NCBI GenBank assembly: GCA_946188165.1
Contig: CAMHTW010000007.1
Span: 31,531 to 95,530, forward strand
Length of the DNA: 64,000 nucleotides
Direction: 5' to 3'
Source: an uncultured Prevotella sp.
GTDB lineage: Bacteria; Bacteroidota; Bacteroidia; Bacteroidales; Bacteroidaceae
The notes beneath the pieces are model-generated. The model was given only the letters and a program-made list of their open reading frames with translations, did no database searches and was not told the DNA's origin. Position numbers and translations under genes: made by a program. Positions 26,824 through 34,813 of the stretch are shown piece after piece (the first letter of the stretch is position 1; each line of letters opens with the position of its first letter).

Positions 26824-28629
26824 TTACTTCAGTTTTTGGAACTTCTTATTAGCCTCCAGCGTCCACTTCTCACGCTTCAACAGTTGAGGATTCTTGCCAA
26901 TGAACATCTTGGCGGCTTCCTTGTCGCCCTTCAGCTGCCACTTCAGCCAAGCCAGAGCGGGAATGGTGAACTCGCCACCATTGGGCTGACGGTACGTACC
27001 ACCATGACCTACAGGATAGTTGATAGCCAGAGCAGGCACATGCTCAATGCGCTTGAAATCGTCCATACCATTACCATAGGCGATATCGGTAGGACCACCA
27101 AGCAGATACATAATCGGTGTATGAATCTCCTTCAGCTTATCCTTCGAAGGCATGGGCATACCACCCACAGCCTGATTGGCATTCTGCTGGTTGAAGAGAC
27201 CACTATTGCAAATCATGAGTGCCGAGATACGGGGATCGGCACAGTTGAAGAGCGTCTGCAAACCGCCACACGACATACCTGATACACAGATGTGCTTAGT
27301 GTCAATCTTCTGATAGTAAGGTGATTTGGGGTCGCTGTTCTGGGCGATAATCCAGTCAATGCTCTGAATCTGCTGTTCGGTACGCGACATCGGACCTCTA
27401 TACGGCTGTTCGTCCATAGGGATGACACCCGTAGCCAGTACGATGAAACCATGCGACGCAATTTCGTTCAGGAAGTTCTTGTGTTCCCAGGGTGAGTTTG
27501 TGCAGGCACCGTTACCCCATACCAGTACGGGTAAGGGTTTCTTGGCACTGAAAGGCTTCAGGTCCTGAGGCACAAAAATGGTATGTTCGGTACTGAGCGA
27601 GGGGTCTTCCTTCATGATGGCCTTATACTGACCAGTACCCCCATTCTCAATGACACGGCTTCTTCCCTCGCCCTTCTTGCCACGGGCCTCATCGAGGAAC
27701 TTGACCATCTTCTGAAGGTTCTCGGCACTGTACATGCCCATACCGTGGCCGCCTTCAGGTACAAAGGTTGCCTCGGTCTTGACACCAGCGGCCTTCAGTG
27801 TCTCATAGAACTTCTTACCCTGACAGCAAGGAACCACGTTATCCTTCTCGCCGTGGAAGATGATGATTGGCGGACAGTTCTTGTCAACATAGCTGGTTGC
27901 ACTCAGGCTGAGATACTTATCGGGATCCTTGGCGAGCTTTGAGCCCACAAGTACATCTTCAGGGCTGTTCTCACCCATCTTCATGGCTTCACCGCAGTCC
28001 ATAGCTGTCAGGTCGATAGGACCAGACCAGTCGCAGGCTGCATTAACGGTACTGCTGGCAGCGGTAAACTGACCGACCGCACCTTCAAGGTCGATTCTCT
28101 CCGTACCCACCTGGGCATTGCTGTTACCGCTGGTGGTAGCAGCTATCGAAGCCAAATGACCACCCGACGAGAAACCACTGGTGGCAATGAACGACGTATC
28201 GAACTTATACTTTTTAGCCTCACCGCGCACGAAGCGGATGACGGCACGGATATCGTGCAACTGGGCAGGCCATTTGGCATCCATGCTGCTGCGGTGGTTA
28301 GGACAAACCACGGCATAACCAGCATCGAGCAATGCCTTCACAATGGTACCGAGGTCGGCAGCACCCTTGCTGTTGTTGCTGAACCACGCACTACCATATA
28401 TATGAATCACGACGGGATAGCTTTCTGCCTCTTTCTTAGGCAGATAGATGTCGCAGGTGTGATAAGTTTGGTCATCACCAGCATAGTTTACATCCTTCCA
28501 TTCTTGTGAAGTTTCCAATTTTGCTTGCTGCTGGAAACCACCAAAGCCTCCGAAGCCACCTCCAGGCTGTGCCTGGCTACCGATAGCGAATAGCAAACAA
28601 CCAATAGCTGATAATAATGTACGTTTCAT
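26824..28629 (-). CDS. two-domain alpha/beta hydrolase esterase
   Basis: Secreted protein of 601 residues with two complete alpha/beta hydrolase domains. A Gly-rich spacer (PGGGFGGFGGF) follows the signal peptide. Domain 1 (about 40-315) has an HIYGSAW oxyanion region, nucleophile motif GFSSGGH and the late Asp/His pair (EKDNVVP, EGGHGMG); it resembles the BD-FAE/acetylxylan esterase-type hydrolases. Domain 2 (about 320-600) has GMSCGG and a C-terminal HGGTY. Both keep Ser nucleophiles, so it may cut two ester types, for instance acetyl and feruloyl groups of xylan. Substrates are inferred from the operon. It lies between CE15 and the second GH31 gene. Confidence 0.82.
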   Translation of the reverse strand: MKRTLLSAIGCLLFAIGSQAQPGGGFGGFGGFQQQAKLETSQEWKDVNYAGDDQTYHTCDIYLPKKEAESYPVVIHIYGSAWFSNNSKGAADLGTIVKALLDAGYAVVCPNHRSSMDAKWPAQLHDIRAVIRFVRGEAKKYKFDTSFIATSGFSSGGHLASIAATTSGNSNAQVGTERIDLEGAVGQFTAASSTVNAACDWSGPIDLTAMDCGEAMKMGENSPEDVLVGSKLAKDPDKYLSLSATSYVDKNCPPIIIFHGEKDNVVPCCQGKKFYETLKAAGVKTEATFVPEGGHGMGMYSAENLQKMVKFLDEARGKKGEGRSRVIENGGTGQYKAIMKEDPSLSTEHTIFVPQDLKPFSAKKPLPVLVWGNGACTNSPWEHKNFLNEIASHGFIVLATGVIPMDEQPYRGPMSRTEQQIQSIDWIIAQNSDPKSPYYQKIDTKHICVSGMSCGGLQTLFNCADPRISALMICNSGLFNQQNANQAVGGMPMPSKDKLKEIHTPIMYLLGGPTDIAYGNGMDDFKRIEHVPALAINYPVGHGGTYRQPNGGEFTIPALAWLKWQLKGDKEAAKMFIGKNPQLLKREKWTLEANKKFQKLK

Positions 28630-28667
28630 GTGATTTTTGGTTTTAAAAGTTTGTATTTTGTTGATGA

Positions 28668-30881
28668 TTATTTCGTTAGTTCTATGAATATTTTTTCATA
28701 TCCCCCTCTGACGAAAACGGGGATACACTCCTTGAAAGCCTGTGTGGTAACGGTTTGTCCGCCGTCATAGTGCTTTCCCGTACGAGCATCCTGCCAGCCA
28801 CCTTTGTTTTTGGGCAGATAGGTCTTCCACTCCTTGACACCCGGCTCGGTTATTGGACTGATCAACAGCGACGGGCCGAACATATATTCGTACTTCTGCT
28901 TAAGAGCCTCTGGGTCATCGGCAAAGTCGAACACCAATGGGCGCATCAGCGTATAGCCCTCCTTCGATACGCGCTCGGCACACGCTTCAATATAAGGACG
29001 CAGTTTTTCGCGCTCATCCAGACTGGTTGCAATGATCCGTTTGGCCTCCTCACCATAGTTCCATGGCTCAGTATTGCTCATATACCCATGAACACGCATC
29101 AAGGGCAGATACACGCTGGTCTGTATCCAACGCAACATCCGCTCAATATAATCCTGATTGTTATATTGGTTACCAGGACGGAAGAAGCCGCCTGCATCGT
29201 ATGTCCACCAAGGCACACCAGCAGCCTGAACACCTAAGCCTGCCACTATCTGCCGACGGAAGGTCTCCCAGTCGTTCCCTACATCACCACTCCATAGGGC
29301 CGAGCCGTAACGTTGGATGCCCGGGAAACCACATCGTGTCAGTATCATCGGCTCACGTCCTGCCTTCACCAGTCCTTCATACACGGTTTTGTTTACCAGC
29401 AAAGGATAAACGTTACGCACCTGTTCCCCACTCCACTTGCCGTTGTTCACGCGACGTCCCACCAAGTCATCGTTCTCAGGCTCGGTAGCGTCCTGCCACC
29501 AAGCATCAATACCTAATGGCAACAAGCGTTCGCGGAAATTCTGCCAATAAGAAGTGGCAGCCTCTGGATTGAAGAAGTCTATCCAATCGGTACCAGGGAT
29601 GTAGTAGTTGTCACGCACCATCTGGCGTCCCACCTCCGAATTCTTGTCTATCTTCGACCATACGCTAAGCATCAGTCTGATACCCATTTGGTGCAATGTG
29701 TCGGTCAAGGCCTTCGGGTCGGGATAATGCGCCTCGTCAAACTGCATCGAGTTCCAACCATACTTACCCCAATACTGCCAGTCTTGTACTATCATGCTGA
29801 TGGGCATCCGCTCTCGTTTGAAGCGACGGGCCGTCTCAAGAATCTCCTTTGAACTATGGAAACGCTCACGACAGTGGATATAGCCCAGTGCCCACTTCGG
29901 CATCTGCGGGCATTCGCCGGTCAGTTCACGGTAACTGGCGATAATTTCATCGGCCGAACCGACGAAAACAGTATAGTCAACAGCTGTGGCAACAGGCGAG
30001 CGGAACACTGTCTGGTTCTTCACCTTGCCATAATACACCACAGGTTTGTCACCCCGCGTCAACTCTGCCGTCAGTGTATGGTGACCTTTCTCCAGACGGA
30101 CTATCTTTGATGCCGTTGGTGGCAACCACGTGTTCTGCATCTCTATAACCGCCTTTCCGTCAATACACAGGTTATGGCGACGAGCCATCTTCTGACCCAC
30201 ATCCAGTAAGAGACTGTAGTCGCCAGCCTCATCAATATCTATCGATGCCTCGAAGATATGACGCTCGCGAACCTCCCGTCGGTTGCCCTCGGTGGTCGTC
30301 ACGTCAACTACATCAGACTTCTGACCTCTTACATCCGCCCTCTTACTGAGCGTCACACTCTTATCGCATGGATTAAACTCCGTCATTCCGTAGTTATTCC
30401 ACAAAATGCCATAGCCCTTGCTGGATATCAGCAAGGGCAGACTAATCTGCGTATTCACCTGCGTCAATCGACGTGACAGGCCGCGTACATTGCTATAGCC
30501 ATCTTGAAATTGTCCCAAGCCAAACAGGCACTCATCCTTAGCCGATGCAAAGGTCAACGTTGCCTCACCATCATGAAAATGGTGGCCAGTGGCCGTAAAT
30601 ACGGCCCTGCCACCTTTATCCCTAATCACAATCTGTTGACGTTTACCGTCAACCCTTACTTTCACATTTTGGCTTTGGACTTCACTGTGTCTTACGTACA
30701 ACCAGTCGGGCAAGTCGCTTGCTTGCTGTTTACCTTCGACATATTGTATGCGGACAGCATTACGTGCCACTTTATGCACCTGTAGTCGTCCATTGCCAAA
30801 AGGTTGCTGAGCGAAACACCCTGCAACTAATAGCCATAAATAAATAGCTAAAAGACTTGTTCTTAAATAATACTGTTTCAT
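28668..30881 (-). CDS. GH31 alpha-xylosidase with PA14-type insertion (2)
   Basis: Secreted GH31 enzyme. The start taken is the ATG at 30881 (MKQYYLRTS), giving 737 residues and a clean signal peptide ending CFAQ; a longer in-frame version has a charged, unlikely N-terminus. Landmarks: an inserted PA14-like beta-domain (EASIDIDEAGDYSLLLDVG), MIVQDWQYWG, nucleophile Asp in WWQDATEPE and acid/base in SGDVGNDW. DATEPE plus a PA14 insertion is the arrangement of characterised GH31 alpha-xylosidases such as CjXyl31A. The substrate here is probably alpha-xylosyl side groups of complex xylan, xyloglucan being the alternative. An 11-bp inverted repeat overlaps its start codon. Confidence 0.9.
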   Translation of the reverse strand: MKQYYLRTSLLAIYLWLLVAGCFAQQPFGNGRLQVHKVARNAVRIQYVEGKQQASDLPDWLYVRHSEVQSQNVKVRVDGKRQQIVIRDKGGRAVFTATGHHFHDGEATLTFASAKDECLFGLGQFQDGYSNVRGLSRRLTQVNTQISLPLLISSKGYGILWNNYGMTEFNPCDKSVTLSKRADVRGQKSDVVDVTTTEGNRREVRERHIFEASIDIDEAGDYSLLLDVGQKMARRHNLCIDGKAVIEMQNTWLPPTASKIVRLEKGHHTLTAELTRGDKPVVYYGKVKNQTVFRSPVATAVDYTVFVGSADEIIASYRELTGECPQMPKWALGYIHCRERFHSSKEILETARRFKRERMPISMIVQDWQYWGKYGWNSMQFDEAHYPDPKALTDTLHQMGIRLMLSVWSKIDKNSEVGRQMVRDNYYIPGTDWIDFFNPEAATSYWQNFRERLLPLGIDAWWQDATEPENDDLVGRRVNNGKWSGEQVRNVYPLLVNKTVYEGLVKAGREPMILTRCGFPGIQRYGSALWSGDVGNDWETFRRQIVAGLGVQAAGVPWWTYDAGGFFRPGNQYNNQDYIERMLRWIQTSVYLPLMRVHGYMSNTEPWNYGEEAKRIIATSLDEREKLRPYIEACAERVSKEGYTLMRPLVFDFADDPEALKQKYEYMFGPSLLISPITEPGVKEWKTYLPKNKGGWQDARTGKHYDGGQTVTTQAFKECIPVFVRGGYEKIFIELTK

Positions 30882-30925
30882 GCTGCAAAAGTAGTTCTTT
30901 TTTCTGAGAATCTCTTTGCAGCATG
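30879..30925. repeat. 11-bp perfect inverted repeat around the GH31 start codon
   Basis: CATGCTGCAAA (30879-30889) and TTTGCAGCATG (30915-30925), 25-nt loop. One arm contains the start codon of the GH31 gene, so it could fold in the mRNA or act as an operator. Confidence 0.6.
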
Positions 30926-30993
30926 TAACATAAACTTTACTTTTCCGCAATAAAGGCTATTCCATGCCAGTCTTGCTGTAAGTATTCATCGTT

Positions 30994-32364
30994 TTATCTG
31001 ATAACCTTCTGGCCTTGTCTGATATAGATACCAGGTTTCAGCGCCTTTTCGTTCACACGACGACCGTTAAGATCATAATAGTCATCCTTGAGAGATGGCT
31101 CTGAGGTAAGGCTACTGATGGCTGTTGGGTCATACTCGCTATCGTTGCTGAGGAAGACATCATCGATGACTATCTTGCCAGCATTCTGACTGCGGAATGC
31201 CATTTTATAAACCTGCGAGGGGTCCATGACCTTATTATTCAGTTTCAGGTTATGCAGATCGATGACCACAGTGGTGCGGTCGCCAATCGCGTCACGGTAA
31301 CCGACATTCTTGTTTGCTCCATACAGCCACACTTCGGCATCGATAGTCTGCGGTTCTTTCAACTTCACAACCAGATACTTGCAGCCTGACCAGTCAGCAA
31401 AATGGGGATAGGTCCACGTCGTCAAACCAGTACCTTGATAGGTGATGGTACGTGTACTCTCGTTGAAAGAGGCTTTGCTGCTGGGTACAAAGGTATAGTT
31501 GTGGAAGAGGAAGAAGGGAGGCTGCACTCCCAACGTGTAGAGGGCTTCGGCAGCATAGCGGCTACCCAGGACACGGTAGCCCCAAGCATTGAAGTGCCAA
31601 GGGTCGTTGCCATTGCCGGGACAGCCGTCAGAACTGACGACGTAGCTGTTAGGTATCACCGACGGCATACGTGCCACCTGCGCATTATGTGCGTAACATG
31701 AGCCGCCTTGATTCTGATACAAGGTCTCGCCAACGAAAAGGGGGACACTATCGGTACCTAACCCAAGGTCGGTCAACATGTCATTATAGATTTTCTTCAC
31801 CATGTTCGGCCAGTTGCTGTCACCATTGTTCGAGCAGCCCTGGTGAAGCAGGATACCCTTGATGACACCCACTTCCTGCGCCTTTTTGGCCATCTCGATG
31901 ATGCGTCCGTAGGGATTGCTGCCATAATGGTTCTTAGCCAACGTCACCCACCACTCAGAGGGGTTGTCCTTCATTTTCTGCTGATACTTGTCCTTGTCGA
32001 ACATCTCGATAGGACTACCGCCCATAGCCACAGGAATGACCCCCACACGGACGTTCTCGGGGAGACACTCGACCATTGAACGACCGAAATAGTCGCTGGG
32101 GCCCAGTCCACCATTAGGACTTACCAATGGCGGGGTAGCCGTGTACCATTGGCCCTTCGTACGTGAAGGACTGGTGAAGTTACACGTTGCCAACAGGCGG
32201 AAACGCTGATTGACGCCCGTCCTGTCGATAGATTCCGGCTGGGCATTACCTTCCATGTTCGACTGGCCGAAACAAATGTAGATGTAGAAATTCGGATCAA
32301 CGTCGGCATTCGCTCCCAAGAGACGGGTGGCCAACAGCACCGCAATCAACATGAGTTTTTTCAT
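30994..32364 (-). CDS. CE6/DUF303-type SGNH acetylesterase with C-terminal sorting-like tail
   Basis: Secreted SGNH hydrolase of 456 residues. After the signal peptide comes [10 protein letters not shown] with Ser35, the block I of CE6 and sialate O-acetylesterase-like enzymes, then GGSPIEM, HQGCSNNGD and DPWHFNAWGY with the catalytic Asp-x-x-His. Residues about 300-425 form a beta-sandwich (TWTYPHFADWSGCKYLVVKL) that may bind glycan. The C-terminus (YYDLNGRRVNE, LKPGIYIRQGQKVIR) looks like a type IX secretion (T9SS) type A sorting tail, so the protein is probably exported to the surface. Likely role: deacetylation of xylan. Confidence 0.85.
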   Translation of the reverse strand: MKKLMLIAVLLATRLLGANADVDPNFYIYICFGQSNMEGNAQPESIDRTGVNQRFRLLATCNFTSPSRTKGQWYTATPPLVSPNGGLGPSDYFGRSMVECLPENVRVGVIPVAMGGSPIEMFDKDKYQQKMKDNPSEWWVTLAKNHYGSNPYGRIIEMAKKAQEVGVIKGILLHQGCSNNGDSNWPNMVKKIYNDMLTDLGLGTDSVPLFVGETLYQNQGGSCYAHNAQVARMPSVIPNSYVVSSDGCPGNGNDPWHFNAWGYRVLGSRYAAEALYTLGVQPPFFLFHNYTFVPSSKASFNESTRTITYQGTGLTTWTYPHFADWSGCKYLVVKLKEPQTIDAEVWLYGANKNVGYRDAIGDRTTVVIDLHNLKLNNKVMDPSQVYKMAFRSQNAGKIVIDDVFLSNDSEYDPTAISSLTSEPSLKDDYYDLNGRRVNEKALKPGIYIRQGQKVIR

Positions 32365-32376
32365 CTTATCGTTCTT

Positions 32377-34779
32377 TTATTCTATCGTAATATCAGAGAA
32401 ATACTGTTCGCGCATGGGCTTATGGATGCTATCACCAATGAGCGTCAACTGGTCTTCCAGTCGGATGTCGGCTGACGAAGCGCCAATCTTGACAATATAT
32501 TTGCCAGGCATCACGTTCCAACGGCGTTCCTTGCCCTCACGACTGTAATAGCCCAACTGTTCGGTATATAGCTTGACACGGACAGTCTTGCTCTGTCGGG
32601 GTTCCAGCGATACACGCGCAAAGCCCTGCAATTTCAGAGGTGATAGGTGAGATGCGAGAGGTGTGTCTGGCGCTGGCGAGACGTATATTTGTGCTATCTC
32701 GTCGGCACTGACCTTACCCGTATTCTTGACTTCGAACGAGAGGTTGACGAAAGGCTCGCTGGTACGTACACCGTCCTCTATCGCCATGTGCTTATACTCA
32801 AAGGTAGTATAGCTCAGTCCGTGACCGAAAGGCCACTGGATATTGGATGGCTGATGCTTGGTATTAGACGACTGGGGATAGCTGTAGCAGACAGGCGTAT
32901 AGATTTCCTTGCTGGGATAGCTGACGGCCAGTTTAGCTGACGGTGACACATTGCCAAAGAGAATGTCGGCAACAGCATGACCACCCTCTTCGCCCGGATA
33001 CCAGGCCTGGATAACGGCAGCACAGCGTTCGGCCAGTCCGGAGACAACCTGCGCACGACCGCCGAACATGACTAAAATAACAGGTTTGCCCGTAGCCAGC
33101 AGTTCCTCGACATACTGTTCCTGTTCACCCGGCAGACGAAGTCCCTGACGGTCACGGTTCTCACCGCACAGCATCACATTCTCGCCCACGGCAGCAATGA
33201 TGACGTCGGCAGAATCGGCCAACGCAAGAGCCGAATCCCTGTCGGCCACCTCACCAGCGTCCACTTTACGATGCAACAAGGGATATTCCCATGACCGTTT
33301 GTCACCGACATGCGAGAATTTGGTCTCTATCTCTTCCGTCCAGTCGCAACCACGGCTATACATCAGCGAATCGCCTGCAGGCAGACGGTCGCGCATACCT
33401 TCTAAAAGTGTAATGACATGCGGATGGTCGAGGTCGGTTTCCACCTTCTTCCAGAAATAAGTCATAGAGGGAAACGAGTAGTCGCCACACATGGCCCACA
33501 TAGTATTGGCATTAGGACCAGTAAGCAAGATACGGAGCGAGTCGCCCTCCAAGGGCAGCAGATTGCTGTCGTTCTGCAACAGCACGATAGACTGCGTTGC
33601 AATATCGTAGGCTGTCTGGCGCTCTTCCGGGGTATCAAGTTTGATGTCGCCCTTGGCATAGAGATAAGGTTTCTCGTCAAACAGACCGGCACGATACTTA
33701 TAACGCAGCACGTTTTTCACGGCACGCTCCAGCACCTCAGGCTTTACCAGTCCTTGGTCGATGGCATCCTGCAGATACTTGAAGTTGGCACCGAAGGGGA
33801 AATCAACATCACAACCACCATTGATAGCAGCAGCGGCCCGTTCTATGCTTGCAGCCTTGGCGTCCTTGTTCTTTGCAGGCAACTGGTCGATGGCCGTATA
33901 GTCGCTGACCACCATACCGTCGAAGCCCAGATAGCCACGCAGGATATCGTCCAGGATTTTACCGTTAGCCACACAGTGGGTATTCATGCCATTCGTGTCT
34001 GCCATGGCATGATAGCCCGGCATGACGGCACGGCTTTCAGCGAGACGGATCATGGCCTCATGAGGCATCAGGATATCTTCCATCAGTTCTTTTTCGGGTG
34101 CATCGCCACCACCGCCATAACCGAGGTAATGCTTGGAACAGGCACCAACGCCTTGACTCAGGTCGCCTTGTTGCAAACCTCGCACAAAGGCGACGCCCAT
34201 GGCTGCCGAGAGATAGGCATCTTCGCCATACGACTCCTCAAGACGATTGAACGAGGGCGTACGACAGACGTCAACCATCGGCGACAGCGACAGCACACCA
34301 CCCATCTTACGCATAGCAGTAGAAGTCTGAAAGGTCTTCAACTCGGCTAACTCGATATTAAACGAACAGGCCTGACCAATTTGCTGCGGATAAATCGTGG
34401 CGCCACGGGTATTGACACCCGACAGCACCTCCTCATGGAACAAGGCAGGAATACCGTTGGGCGTCTTCGTCATCAACCACTTCTGAACGGCTGCCACACG
34501 GTCGCGCAACACATTAGGGTCCATCTGCTTCTGACTGGCATACTGCGAAAAATGGCCGATACCATTAGGTATCAGTTTGCGACACTGAGTGGTATCCAGC
34601 CGGCCCTGCTTGTCGAAGAGGTCGTCCATATACATGCTACGCAATTGGGCGATACGCTCCTCTTGGGACATGCGTTCGTAGAGCTCGTTGATTGTTTGTT
34701 CCATATCCATTTTTTCAGGCTTCTGGCAGCCCCATAACAGAGCCGCCAGAGCCACGATGACTATTAACTTCCTATACAT
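32377..34779 (-). CDS. GH3 lipoprotein, beta-glucosidase/xylosidase
   Basis: GH3 enzyme of 800 residues anchored as a lipoprotein (LLWGC, Cys18). The N-domain shows FHEEVLSG, ACSKHYLGYGGG and the nucleophile Asp in MVVSDYTAID; the C-domain has LLTGPNANTMW and GENRDRQGL, followed by a fibronectin III-like domain. No PA14 insert, unlike the GH3 at 6737. A BglX-like layout; probably a beta-xylosidase or beta-glucosidase finishing oligomers from this PUL. In the FnIII-like domain the segment LASHLSPLK is encoded by heptamers at 32636-32663, and NTKHQPSNIQ lies over a more degenerate 7-bp phase at 32841-32868. Confidence 0.9.
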   Translation of the reverse strand: MYRKLIVIVALAALLWGCQKPEKMDMEQTINELYERMSQEERIAQLRSMYMDDLFDKQGRLDTTQCRKLIPNGIGHFSQYASQKQMDPNVLRDRVAAVQKWLMTKTPNGIPALFHEEVLSGVNTRGATIYPQQIGQACSFNIELAELKTFQTSTAMRKMGGVLSLSPMVDVCRTPSFNRLEESYGEDAYLSAAMGVAFVRGLQQGDLSQGVGACSKHYLGYGGGGDAPEKELMEDILMPHEAMIRLAESRAVMPGYHAMADTNGMNTHCVANGKILDDILRGYLGFDGMVVSDYTAIDQLPAKNKDAKAASIERAAAAINGGCDVDFPFGANFKYLQDAIDQGLVKPEVLERAVKNVLRYKYRAGLFDEKPYLYAKGDIKLDTPEERQTAYDIATQSIVLLQNDSNLLPLEGDSLRILLTGPNANTMWAMCGDYSFPSMTYFWKKVETDLDHPHVITLLEGMRDRLPAGDSLMYSRGCDWTEEIETKFSHVGDKRSWEYPLLHRKVDAGEVADRDSALALADSADVIIAAVGENVMLCGENRDRQGLRLPGEQEQYVEELLATGKPVILVMFGGRAQVVSGLAERCAAVIQAWYPGEEGGHAVADILFGNVSPSAKLAVSYPSKEIYTPVCYSYPQSSNTKHQPSNIQWPFGHGLSYTTFEYKHMAIEDGVRTSEPFVNLSFEVKNTGKVSADEIAQIYVSPAPDTPLASHLSPLKLQGFARVSLEPRQSKTVRVKLYTEQLGYYSREGKERRWNVMPGKYIVKIGASSADIRLEDQLTLIGDSIHKPMREQYFSDITIE
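32636..32663. repeat. in-frame heptamer array inside the GH3 lipoprotein gene
   Basis: Four units AGAGGTG, ATAGGTG, AGATGCG, AGAGGTG. They encode a loop (LASHLSPLK region) in the fibronectin III-like domain. Confidence 0.75.
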
Positions 34780-34813
34780 CTTCCTGCTTCTTTCCTCTTA
34801 TCTCTTCTATCTC

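Noticed and set aside
30886..30893. TACTTTTG on the minus strand as a GH31 promoter
   Set aside because: It ends 4 nt before the start codon and has no -33 box; the gene more likely is read from the operon promoter. The bases belong to the inverted repeat.
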